64,000 nt of DNA from the NCBI GenBank assembly GCA_963971285.1, contig OZ020265.1, forward strand, positions 4,876,270 through 4,940,269. The letters are read 5' to 3'. Source of the stretch: Astropecten irregularis (lineage: Eukaryota > Echinodermata > Asteroidea > Paxillosida > Astropectinidae). The translations under genes and the position numbers were made by a program. Shown here one piece after another: positions 1 through 11,400 of this stretch; positions within the stretch are counted from its first letter, which is position 1; every line of letters begins with the position of its first letter. The notes under the pieces are model-generated. The model was given only the letters and a program-made list of their open reading frames with translations. It did not search any database and was not told where the DNA came from.

Positions 1-817
1 TTCACTCATTTTGGCCGAGATGGAACTGTGAGCATCCGTGGTGATTTCTGTGATGGGTAAATCTTCTTCCATGACCCTCTTCATTGCTCGCTCAAATCCT
101 AGCACCTCCATGTTCACGCTCTTCCCGTCTACCTCACGGCTATCAACCATTTCCATATGAATGATTTCCTGTGTAGCTGCATTTGTCAGGCTATATGTGC
201 AATACTGAGATGAGAAACCAGGTGAATCGTTTCTTCCATCACCTACAAGATGCACTTCTGTTTCTCCTTTTAATCTGGAGAACATCTCATGCTGCATCTC
301 ACTCCAATATTATTCAACAGCTGGTACAATGTACATCTTTTGAACCCTGTTGAAGGTATCCTTACAGATGAATGCAATTTCTGCAAATTTAAAGAGCAAG
401 GCAACCTTCATGTAACTGTTACCAGACAATAACAGTGCCGCTTCCAACTGCAGATTTCCTGCAAGCATCCCATGATACCGTGGTTGGGAACACCAGGAAC
501 CTCTTTTGTGTCCTCCTGAACATTGCCATGTGAACAGCATAGCTGAACCAATTGCCTTGGAGCTGTATGAAAGGGGTAGTTTGCATCCCTTATGTTTGCA
601 TGTATTTCCATAAGCAAGTTTGAGAAGGGGCATCAACTGTGATGTATAGGTGACAAACTTCCTGTCCTTGGTTAATCTGCCAAGTTCCTCAAAAGAAAAG
701 TCAGAGAACTCTGGCTCCTCACCTTCTTCATGAGTATCATCATTATTATCTGAGATGGCTCCATCAATGACGTAGTCCAGTACTTCCTCCTCCATCGACT
801 GATTAACACCAGATTGG
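1..817 (-). pseudogene. Kolobok-like transposase-type gene, main exon (interrupted, continues off window)
   Basis: The exon enters through an acceptor ending at 818 (T-rich tract then AAAG) and is open except for one in-frame TAA at 310-312; the frame then stays open for 103 codons to base 1. The N-terminal part is acidic (EEGEEPEFSDF). It is followed by two CxxxxC-type pairs (CKHKGC, then a single C before GGHKRGSW), a SQPRYHGMLAGNLQL block, and after the stop GDGRNDSPGFSSQY and ITTDAHSSI. This order matches a widespread family of uncharacterised invertebrate and fish proteins. I associate it with Kolobok-type DDE transposases, with the Asp residues of GDGR.D and TTDAH as candidate catalytic positions. 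The frame and phase join exon 1239-1334. The family name is from memory; the conserved frame and stop codon are seen directly. Confidence 0.55.
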
Positions 818-1238
818 CTTTAAAAAAAATAATATACACGTGTATTAGTGCTATAATACATTGCTCATCAAGTAAAGTATTGAAATTTGTTGTTTACAAG
901 TCAGGTGTTTGGTCTTTAATCCCTGTCAATGTATTCCCTTGTGTTATACATCTAATTTCTGATGCATCAGTTGGCAGACTTGATCTTCATGTTCATGAAA
1001 AAGGTCAAATCTGAAAAGTTGGAAAGTCAGAATGTAATATACACTAAATTTCTCAGGGGTCATTCAACAATCACAAATGGGAGTCATTGTGACTCGCATT
1101 CCCTCTTCCAAGAAGCATTTACTGCCATGCTATATTGCAACATTATATTACGCATTCATGTTTGAAATTGTTTTCTTTAACAAAAGAGATATGATTTATA
1201 TTAAAAAAAATGTAATAATGTGTTACATGTATATTTAC

Positions 1239-1334
1239 CGTTCTAAATTAGTGTCTGGTAGCGGTGAACAAAACAGTCTCTTTGCGCTTGACCTTGTTGG
1301 AGTTGATGCAAATATTGGCAGCTCTTGAGAATCA
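1239..1334 (-). CDS. Upstream exon of the Kolobok-like gene
   Basis: Ninety-six bases between a TTTTCAG acceptor and a GTAAAT donor. It encodes a Ser/Pro/Thr-rich linker (begins DSQELPIFASTPTRS). It ends two bases into a codon, and the next exon begins with the one base needed to keep frame into QSGVNQSMEEEV. The exon has no domain of its own; splicing and phase are the support. Confidence 0.4.
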
Positions 1335-1357
1335 CTGAAAAGTACATGTGTAAACAC

Positions 1358-1684
1358 AAATCACTAGTACATCATGTAGGCCTACTACACTTAGTATTAT
1401 ATGAAAGCACACATTTTCAGGCTTATGGTGTATACTGATTACTGTATGTGCATGTTTAGTATTTAGGAAGGCGTTTCTGTCGTACTGTCCGCATTTCATG
1501 TATGATGTACATTACATTAATGTACATTAAATCACTAGTACATCATGTAGGCCTACTACACTTAGTATTATATGAAAGCACACATTTCCAGGCTTATGGT
1601 GTATACTGATTACTGTATGTGCATGGTTAGTATTTAGGAAGGCGTTTCTGTCGTACTGTCCGCATTTCATGTATGATGTACATT
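1358..1684. repeat. Recent 171-bp direct tandem duplication
   Basis: Bases 1358-1513 and 1529-1684 are almost identical; I see two or three substitutions, for example CATTTTCAGG versus CATTTCCAGG. The copies lie head to tail inside an intron of the Kolobok-like gene. No open reading frame or transposon end explains them, so this looks like simple tandem duplication. Confidence 0.85.
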
Positions 1685-2211
1685 GCAATTAACGTATTAT
1701 GCAACCAATAAAAAAATAACTTTTAGAACTTATATAAGTTTAGAATTGCTACAAAGAAAGAAAAACAAATAAAATCAGTTTAAAAACAAAGTTTTTCAAG
1801 GACAACACATGCCTTGTGGTCAATCTTATTATTATATTTACATTGGCCAGAAAATGAGACATGTTTGAAACTTTGCTGGTTCCAATAGTAATACTAGAAC
1901 TAGTATACCATCAACCTGTCGTGATACCCGTAAGATTGCAAACCAGGAGAGGGGAATTGGTCACTAATTAAATAGGGTAGCGATAAGAAATTAAGAATAT
2001 GCAAGAACTGAAGACCTGTTCTCAACTTCTAACAATAATTTAAAAAATAATTATCAGCTAGGGGCCTATGGTCATGATGGCCTAACAATCATTTACAACA
2101 TTAGTAGCCTACCTTGTTGAAAATGATAAATCTGGAGGTGAACAAATACTGGGACTGGTGCCGGTGGTATCACCAGTCGGCCTAGTAGTACAAGAACTTG
2201 AAGATTCAAGT

Positions 2212-2499
2212 TCAGAGGGTCCCTGGTCGTGTGGTACCGGTACTAGTCGACGGCTTACATGTAGCGTTGCATAACGAACATGATTTGTGGACAGCCATCA
2301 AATGCTTGACATACTGGGCAGGTTTTGAGTTTGCAAAACCACACTGTTGCCGTAGTGTTTCAAATTCATCATAAGCATCAGCAAGACTGATCCTGTGAAC
2401 TCTTTGTTGGTGAGATTTATCTTGTTCTCTCTTTCTTCTTTTGCTTGCTGATGCTGATATTCCAAGCAGACTTCCTTGTCCTTTCCTCTTCGTGGCCAT
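2212..2499 (-). CDS. First coding exon of the Kolobok-like gene, 3' splice site unresolved
   Basis: ATG at 2497-2499 in a good context (AAAATGG) opens a basic start (MATKRKGQGS, then a KRRKREQ nuclear-localisation-like stretch). A helical-looking motif RISLADAYDEFETLRQQCGF follows, typical of the N-terminus of this transposase-like family. The open frame stops at 2212. The real exon probably ends earlier, at GTAAGC near 2262 or at GTATGT near 2310. Only the GTATGT donor has the phase needed to join 1334 directly, but it would cut the motif, so a further exon between 1334 and 2212 is possible. Confidence 0.4.
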   Translation of the reverse strand: MATKRKGQGSLLGISASASKRRKREQDKSHQQRVHRISLADAYDEFETLRQQCGFANSKPAQYVKHLMAVHKSCSLCNATCKPSTSTGTTRPGTL

Positions 2500-3060
2500 T
2501 TTTGCTGCACTGAAAAGTCAATGCTGCGCCTAGAGAGCTAGCGCCGCCGACGAGCAGCGGCTGATATGCAATATAATGTAATGTACAGTACATGTATAAA
2601 GTCAATCGGATGGTACGGTGTGTACAGGCTGTGCCCGTCGTATACGCGTACAGTACACACACATTGTGCACTGTGTGTATGTACCGGTACTGGGTTATTT
2701 TTAGACTGAGCTGAATATATAATTAGGTTGCGCCCTCCGGGATTGTAAGAGCTGGCCGTCGCAAAGGGCAAAGGTGACTTTTCGTGGCACGAATTTTGTC
2801 CGTCGTGCATCGACGAGCCTGCACCTTTAAGCAGAAAAATCTGATCGGCTAACAAACCAACAATTAAAAAGAATTGGGTAGATGACGGTTCAAGCTTCCA
2901 TTTATAGTATTGTACCAAAAACTGAGAGACTCCTGGATGTATTTATTTGAACTGTGAAGTTGAGGGTCAATGGTGTGGTGCGCCCATAGACATTGGTATG
3001 TCTTAAAAGCGCCCTCTATGTGCTCTCTGTGGGCGTTGATGGCGCATTCCGACTGTTCCA
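2500..3060. other. Upstream region of the Kolobok-like gene, no recognised gene
   Basis: This stretch would hold the promoter of the minus-strand gene starting at 2499. It is rich in TGTAC/GTACA steps and contains no domain I recognise. Open frames here on either strand show no domain signature. The GCGCCCTCT word at about 3010 recurs at 4688 and 48563, probably a fragment of repeated elements. Confidence 0.3.
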
Positions 3061-3072
3061 CAGATATGCTGT

Positions 3073-4418
3073 TTGTTCTGTTCCCTACCCCTCTCCAGAC
3101 AACGACTCACTGAAATCCAACAGGCTACAGCCAGTGATTCTGCACTGCAGCTCGTCATACAAGCTATCACAGTAGGGTGGCCAGCGACAATGCACGAATG
3201 CCCACCTGAAACACATGTGTACTTCAGTGTTCGAGACGAACTGACCACTCAGCATGGCATAGTCTTCAAAGGCTATCGCTTTGTCATCCCTAAGAAACTA
3301 AGAGCAGACATACGACAACGCCTATACATGCTGCTCACACCGGCATACAGAGTACTCTCAGACGGGCCAGAGAATGTGTTTATTGGCCAGGAATGACCAG
3401 TTAACTGAAAGACTTTGTTTCCAAGTGTGAAGCATGCAACACGTATCAGTCCAGCCAACCCAGAGAGCCACTCCTGAGCCATGATATTCCTCAAAGACCC
3501 TGGGAAAAAATTGGTTGTGACATATTCACACTGGGAAAGCACGACTACCTATGCACAGTCGACTACTACTCCGACTATTTTGAGATCGACACACTCACCG
3601 GCAGCAAGGACGGCACCGCCATCATCAAGAAACTGCAAAGCCACTTCGCAAGCCATGGTATTCCAGACACTCTACAAAGCGACAACGGACCGCCCTTCAA
3701 CTCCCAACAGTTCAAGAATTTGCCACGCAATACGGATTTGACCACACCACCAGTTCTCCTGAATACCCACGAAGCAATGGAAAAAATCGAAAATGCCGTC
3801 AAGATAGCGAAGCGCTTAAACATGAAAACCCACCACACTCACGGTGATTTCTACTTAAACCTACTCAACTGGCGCAACACACCAACCGAAGGACTTCACA
3901 GCTCACCTGCTCAGCGCTTTCTTGGCCGTCGTACTAAGACTGACATTCCTGTAGCTACCAAACTTCTCAAACCCAAAATCATACAGGATGTCTCCGCAAA
4001 GAAAACCCAGAGACAGGCCAAGCAGGCCTTCTACTATGATATAAATGAAACACCACTTGCTCCCTTGTCTGAAGGAGATACCGTGCGCTTCGAACCCAAA
4101 CGTGACAGCAGGTTGTGGGTGAAAGTGCAAGTCCAGAAACAAGTTGGCATTCGGTCTTATCAGATCATTGCCGAGGATGGTCGAGAGTATCGACGCAACA
4201 GGCAACACCTGAGAAAAACTGCAGAAACTGTCACAATTCCTGCACAAGACCTGCAAGATCTGCAGCTAGAGACCTCCCCACAAACCGACAACAGCCAAGC
4301 ACCGAATCCACCATCTAATGCATCGAGTCAACCACCTGACACACAACCAACCGCCTTGAGAAGAGGCAACAGAATTCGGACAACCCCGAAATACCTGGAA
4401 CAATATGTCACAGATTAA
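3073..4418 (+). mobile_element. Ty3/Gypsy retrotransposon 3' half: decayed integrase and C-terminal region
   Basis: Translated fragments follow the Gypsy integrase order. A leader frame 3073-3396 contains VRDELTTQHGIVFKGYRFVIP, followed by a zinc-binding-like CxxC (KCEACNTYQ). Next come core pieces with the first acidic residue (CTVDYYSDYFEID), SDNGPPFNSQQF with the second Asp, and FDHTTSSPEYP. A NWRNTPTEG motif and a basic C-terminal region with VRFEPK and IIAEDGREYRRNRQHL end near 4418. Frame is lost between 3330 and 3730, so no intact integrase exists. The upstream gag, protease and RT are absent; this is a 5'-truncated or eroded insertion. Confidence 0.85.
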
Positions 4419-4668
4419 GGACAAGACAATGACTCTAGAGAACGACTCGTTTCAAAAGAGAAAATGTTTCTGTTTGCAATGACAGTTGTTTATTGGCATT
4501 AATTGTTGTTGTTTGCTGACAATTTGCTATGTTAATTGTTATGTTAATTGTAATTGGTGTTACTTGGGTTGGTTTTGCAAGATTTAGATTTAGATCTGCT
4601 TTTTCAATAGGCACTCAGAAGCCTAAGAAAACCCACCAAAGGTTGTTTCTTTTTATGAAAGGAAAGGT

Positions 4669-4830
4669 GTAACGATAGTAGGAATAGCGCCCTCTATCGA
4701 CGAGTTTCATGTAGGCACTTGCATTGTAATGGCCGCTGAATAAAGCTAACCCAGATCTATATCGACATGTAAACCTACTTTGAATCGTCTCAATCAGACC
4801 CCATCCTGCGAAGATATACAAACTATTACA
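4669..4830 (+). repeat. Probable 3' LTR of the Gypsy element
   Basis: A purine tract (GAAAGGAAAGG) directly precedes TGTAACGATAG, the usual polypurine-tract-to-LTR boundary. An AATAAA lies at 4739-4744, and the segment can be closed at a TTACA at about 4830, giving TG...CA ends. No 5' LTR is present to prove the borders, so the end is a guess. Confidence 0.4.
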
Positions 4831-4866
4831 CATGCAGAGCCCACTGTTCCAGCTATAACAAATGGA

Positions 4867-4968
4867 ATACACGGGTTAACACTTCGACAAGTGCGCATGC
4901 GTGATAGTGCCTCGTTTTGAAGTTGCGATCAAAATCTAAGATGGCTGCCAAGGTGTTAACCCGTGTAT
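4867..4968. repeat. Foldback: 18-bp inverted repeat flanking about 66 bp
   Basis: Left arm 4867-4884 (ATACACGGGTTAACACTT) is the reverse complement of right arm 4951-4968 at 17 of 18 positions. The loop holds AAGATGGCTGCC, a YY1-like motif. It may be a tiny MITE or a transcript hairpin; no target duplication was identified. Confidence 0.6.
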
Positions 4969-5342
4969 GTGTCCGGAGACTGCTAGATGAAATTCTGCAT
5001 AATGATTCGTGAATGTTTGTTTGCGTGTATGTCGTGTACTCCTTCTGCGTACTCGGCGTATTGTTACGTAAGCCAGCGTATACTAGCGCAGTAATAGAGT
5101 AGGGGAGCGTAGTCGCTACGCAACCCTCCGAAACTGTACGTAAGGCCCGGTGTGAAGGGAGCTTTAGGTAAAGCAAGGTAAGAAACGTTTTTCTGATGAA
5201 ACGGAGACGTTTTCCAATTTTCAATCTCATGCTCTATCAGTTCCTGCAATTGGCCAATGTATTATTCTATGTACTGCTGTATAAAGATTTGTTGTTTCTT
5301 CTTGTGGTACCGAATTGTGGTTCAATGTACGAATGAACTTAC

Positions 5343-5414
5343 AAGATCCGCAGTTTCCCCAGTCCTCTGAATGCTGCATTTTCTAATGTTTGAAGGGGAT
5401 TATTCCGAACAATC
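5343..5414 (-). CDS. LRR exon 4 (72 nt), last exon seen
   Basis: 72 nt, phase 2-2, acceptor TTTTCCAG, donor GTAAGT. One repeat: IVRNNPLQTLENAAFRGL then GKLRI. The strong donor shows that the gene continues; I found no further LRR or membrane exon between here and base 1. Confidence 0.88.
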
Positions 5415-8400
5415 CTGGAAAACAAGGGGAAAAATGTTAACATTATACAAAATGCACAAAGCTGCATAATACTCAGTGAGGCACCGTACATATGCCCTTT
5501 TTTTTGCTGTGACCAGTCATTAACCTCAATTCAAAATTTGCTTCCTTAAAGAAATTCCGTGTTTAGACTTTTATGATGTATTTGAGGCTTTAGTAATTTA
5601 TGTCAGTCATTTTCCTACAGTTTTTCATTCACTATTTATTAGTTTCTTGATGGAGCAAGGTGGGACTATATAATTATAATAGTTTGGTTTTCTATACAAC
5701 TGCTGACAAATACGAATATCACGTCTTCATGTTAAATAATTATCATTAAAGAGCACTTACATGATTTCTAAATTTTGTAATCCTTTGAAGTAGATACCTT
5801 TAATACTTCTGATGTTGTTGTCTGATATATCCCTGGGAAACAAAACCCACAGAACAAAATAATTCATTTTTTCAGTAACAATACACACATAACAAAGCAT
5901 TTATTTCCATTCAGAAACAATACCCACATAACAGAATCATTTAATGTTTTAGTAAAAATACCCGTATACACAAAATCACTTTTTCAGAAACAATACCCAC
6001 ACAACAAGAGCATTAATTGTTTTATTTAGTATTGAGGGAGTTATTTCCAACTCTAGCACAATAGTGTATGTCATTCCGTTATTTCGCAGTGTGTTGACGG
6101 CAACTAGTTTGATTTCACTAGGTGCAAGTGGTGATATACTTGAACATTGGGCCATGAAAATGACGTGAAAATGTGACAACTATGTTATCAGTCTGTAGGG
6201 AACATCTGGGGCTACATTTTGTGCAATTTTATTCTAATTGGCTCAGTATTGAGGGAGTAATTTCCAACTCTAGCACAAACATGAATGCCATAACGTTATT
6301 TTGCAGAGTTTTGATGGCAACTAGTTTGATTTCACTAGGTGCAAGTGGTGATATACTTGAACATTGGGCCTTAAAAATGACGTGGAAATATGACAAATAT
6401 GTTATCATTCTGTATCCACCCGACTTGACCAATAGCAAGCCGGTCGCTCACCTACTTTTGGGGGCCTACTCCCCGGTCGGGAATGCATTAATATTCACGT
6501 TTCTTTGAGAAATCTCCGGATACCCAGGTTCTTGCATACATTTTCAATGTTAAGTGAAATACCTTTGTTGGGCGGCGAAGCATGGGGTTGATAGTAGCGC
6601 GATCAAGGCTCATTCCTGCACAAGCCACGGTGAGGGAAGGGTCGCCGAGAGCGCTGTTATTTCTTCGTTCTTTGCGTTCTCTGAGTTCAGCCCTATTTAT
6701 TTTTCTTCCTTCGCCGTTTTACTCCGTTAAGCTATGCCTCATGTGCAAAAGAATATTCGGTGAGTTCTACCAAATAATGTGTTGTAATAACTGTACGTTA
6801 ATTTTCATGATTAATATCTAATAACACGAGTGTTAAGCATTTTATTGATTCTTGAAATATTTGCTGGGTTGATTGAAAATGGTGTAACGTAATATTTCGT
6901 GGTGTTTTCTTTCACGATTCTCACGAATATTGTCACCATATTGCTAAATTTATGTGTAAATCTAACGTGCCGAAATTCTTGTTTAGTACCGGCAATAGTC
7001 CTCTTTTAATCGTTGAATTTTCCTCGCCCTAAAGGTTGACTTCTTTTTAAAGAACCGCATGGCTAGAAAAGAAATTGGGTCCGTTGTGCATATAACGATC
7101 ACTCATGTTGTCACGGTTTTGAGTACATCTATATTTATTACAATTATTAATTTAATTTCAGTGTATGTATGCTGAGCACGGTGATCATTATGTGTTGTTG
7201 AGCACACTTCTATGGGACAGCTCGCCACCGTCCCCGCAACCTTATTGCAGGTACGGTGTAATTTAATTGTTGTGAATTATAGGACACCAATTTAATTGTG
7301 CTATTTTAGGGAAATTCTTGTATTTATGTATTTTCTGGCCGTCATGATTATATTGTGTTAAGTCCCACAATTGCGTTCCACTAAGCCACTGATGTCTTTA
7401 GACTGAGATAACTTTGCAACACTTCACTCGATTTTGGCCACACCGAGTCGAAGTTGTGAACCTTTTAGATAACTGTTTGCCATACTTGAATTATTATAGA
7501 TTGATTGTATTGACTTGGTCGAAGAAGATAATAGTCGTCGACATTTGTGGGCCGGTAACTATGGCCGTATTCTTATAATTATTGCATTAAATTTGTTGTG
7601 CACAGATCTTTACAATCAATGAATATTTTTCTACGCAGACTTCCATATATCTTCTGGTAGCCTTGTTTACTCCTTTTTATTGAACCCAATTAAATGCACA
7701 ATGTTTTGTCTGACCTGAAAGAAAACTTTCCACCTGTTTTCCTTTACCTTGAGTCCTCTTGGTTATAATTCTATAGGGAACATCTGGGGCTACATTTTGT
7801 TCAAGTTTCGTTTTGATCGGCTTAGTATTGAGGGAGTAATTTCCAACTCTAGGGCAAAAGTGTATGCCATATCGTTAGTTTGCAGTGTTTTGACTGCAAC
7901 TATTTTGATTTCACTAGGTGCAAGTGGTGCTATACTTGAACTTTCGGTCATGAAAATGACGTGGAAATGTGACATCTATCTTTCCATTCTGTAGGGAACA
8001 TTTGGGGCTACATTTTGTACAAGTTTCATTTTGATCGGCTCATTATTGAGGGAGTAATTTCCAACTCCAGCGCAAAAGTGTATGCCATCGTTAATTTGCA
8101 GTGTGTTGACGGCAACTAGTTTTATTTCACTGGGTGCAAGTGGTGCTACAGTTGAACGTTTGGCCATGAAAATGACTTGGAAATGTGACAACTATGTAAT
8201 ACAAATACCCATGCAAAGCATTCTTTGTTTCAGTAACAATATTAATACCCACATAACAAAGCATTTATTTTGGGAAACAATTACCACAAATCACAACAAT
8301 AATTGTTTCAGAAATAATAACCATCTAACAAAAGCAATAATTGTTTCAGGAACAATACGCACACAACAAAGCATTTCAGTAACGATACCAACAGAACAAA

Positions 8401-11400
8401 ACATTCGTTGTTTGTAGGATTCAACAACTGAATTGGCTGAACAAAAAGTTGCATTTTGTTGTCAGCATAATACTACAACTGTTCATTGAAATTAGAATTA
8501 CAAAGAACATTGGTCAGGAGGGATTCGAACCTGCGACCTCTGTAATACTGTACTGGTTTCTTTCTAAACTCGAGTAATATAATATGAGCCAAGCTCATAT
8601 CAATGTTAAGTGGTCAAACTGTAAACGAATTTTCATTTTGACTACAGGAGAGAATAAGGCCTCTCTATTGTCTGTCGAAGGGAACTTACAAGAAAGTCAG
8701 ATTGTCCAGACCGTTAAATATCTTTGGTCTGATCCTGTCCATGCTGTTGTTGTTGAACCATCTGTTAGTAGAAAATAAATACGTCAAGTGAAAGACAAAA
8801 CAAAGACCTAAACTTCGAGAAGAACATTTGCAACATTACTGTCGCACCCTAATTTAGTTTGGGGATGATTCTAATGCTAGTAGAATGCAAATGATCGGAT
8901 ATCATGTTGGAATATTTCCATGGAGCTCCTCAAGCATACACATTCGCTTAGCATGGAAATTCCTCCTTGCTTAAGATAGCATCACCAAGAGTATGCTTAT
9001 GTGATGCCTATTGCTTAGGTCTTAGAAAAGCATTCTGTTTGCTGAGCATGACAATCTTAAGACATAGAAGTGGGGAATCGGATTTCATTGAGGAAGTTAT
9101 GTAGTTCCTGAGTAGGTTTTGCGATTAGGAAGATGTATAAACTTTCCCCCTGACACGAATTACTACTCAATGACGCTGAATTTAGTTTGTTCATAGTGCT
9201 GTGTTGAAGACAACAATTTGGACTCTCCCTGATTGCTACTAGAGATTAGCTTTGATTGTAAAGTCGTGAAGATCAGCAAGTGCCGCCCTTCATAAACTGT
9301 ACACCCATTAACTTTTAGAATTGAGATAACAATCTATGGATGAATAGTTATCAAGAAAATGTCTGCGAAATTTAACTATGACACCTTTTGTTTCTGTCAG
9401 AAAACTGTTTACTCACAAAGCTTGTAAAGATAAGAACTCTTTGAAAAGTCCCTCGTCAAGCGCACTCGCGTTTCCACCAGAGAGCGTGCTGCAAAAATAC
9501 GAACAAAATCGAAGTAATCAATCACCAAAAAACAAAACAAAATTGTTTGCCGGGTCAGAGTGGTTACGACTTCGCCAGGCTTTCAAACTTAATATCAAGG
9601 CTAGTTTGACCTCTGACCTAATCAGTGTATGCTTACAGGTGCCGTGTCCCCTTCGCCATGTTGGCAATGGTAGTCTTGGTCCAGCCGTCTTCACAGACTA
9701 CACGAACGTCCCCTTGGGCAACCGTGCATTTACAGCCACTTAAGCATCGCTGCTCTGAAAAATCAATCCAAATAATAGAAAGAACATGATAGCCTGCACT
9801 CTTGCAAAACCTGAATTTCATGGCATATTTTCACCAAATGAAGGCTCGCTGTACTTAAAGGTACTGTCATACTTTGGTTTTTGTCCAATAAATGCAGATT
9901 TATGGGCACAAAAATCAAGACAGATACAATAACAGTCATCTGTGAAAATTTCAGTCCCATACGGTGCCCACTTTTTGAGAAAACAGTGAAAACAGCCTCA
10001 GTCTTTTCCCCTTTTTGTTTTGATCTTTTAAAAGATCTTAAAGATATTCGGTCGTTGATTTACTCTTTCCTTGATAAATAACAAATTTCAGGCGGAAAAA
10101 AATGTCAACGGTAGGTTTCTACTAGCACCATCTTCATACCCTGTAAGTTATACGTAAATATGTGAAAATTTCTGTTTTGGGTTCTTACCAAAGTATGATA
10201 CTACCTTTAAGCTTCAAATGTGATAATAATATGTCACGTACTTGTGTGAAAGATTTTAATGTTTAAGATACATTTCGTTTTTTTTTGTGCACAAAGATGG
10301 CGTCTGTTGCGTCTCTTGCGTTGAAACCTAGAATGACGTCATGTGCATAGAGTTTGCACGGCCATGTTCGAATGCTGGCTTCTTGGGCTGCCGCTACGGT
10401 TACGCCTATTAATTGTTTGCGTGCTTCAATGCATTTGCATCGTCCGAACACCTAGACCTAGCCTTAGCCTAAATTTCCCATGCGTACCGCATTGCAAGTC
10501 GTTCTCATCGTCCCCATTTGGGCAATCAATATTCCCGTCGCAGACCATTGGCAAACGGATACACTTCAATGAGCTGTCACAGTGGTAGAAATCTGGACAA
10601 GTTACATTCTCTGTATGTTAAATCAAGAGTATAATATAATGGTTAATTAAAAGTTATATTAGTCATCGCTTATAGGCTACCTAGAGTCACCCAATAACGT
10701 TATCATCACTTTCATCATCACCATAGCCTTGAGTTTCCACAAAATACTTCACGTAAATGATTGATGCAGTCCTTTTATTCAGTCAGGTTCTTTTATTGCC
10801 TGCATACAGAGAAAATACTTACAGATAATGAATGGCAAGTCTTAGTTTGGTATCAAACCACCATTTGGTTTTCGTTTTAATGGCTTTGCAAAATGGGAGA
10901 TTTTCATGCATACTCATGTGGGGAACAAACAGCACAAATATAATGAAAAAATATAAACAATGAAGAGGCAAACTTGACCCACATAAATGGTTTTGTAAAA
11001 ATATTACACCGCCTGTTGAGTGAAAGGAACATATATTCACCACACCGTAAAACCTATTGAGGAGGAAAAGGTCTGTCAGAAAACCTCTAAAACAACCCCA
11101 AACGTTTTGCGCTCAAATCAATTGGATTACTGCTCTCAAATACCCAGATGACATCACAGTTTTGTGAACGAATATGGAAATCCTAATTAGCATACAAACC
11201 AAAAACCTGTTAACCCCGAAACAGTGCTAGGAGGAGGGTAAAATCACCGGCCCATATAACAATTTTTTTTTGACACGTGTTAAAGCCATTATATTCCTAT
11301 TGCAGAGACCCTTTAAGGCTAGGCGATTTTTGCTACTGCCTTTTTTCAAATTATAAATGCAGTGAATTGGCTTGATATACATGGCGAAGGTTGAGCCTTT

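Noticed and set aside
6550..6690. A U1-snRNA-like look of the GC-rich block near ATACC...GGGGTTGATAG
   Set aside because: The 5' splice-site pairing sequence and the Sm site are not present, and no convincing stem-loops could be matched by eye.
9378..9743. Plus-strand 121-codon open frame
   Set aside because: It is antisense to the LRRNT and first LRR exons, which have correct splice sites and phase on the minus strand.
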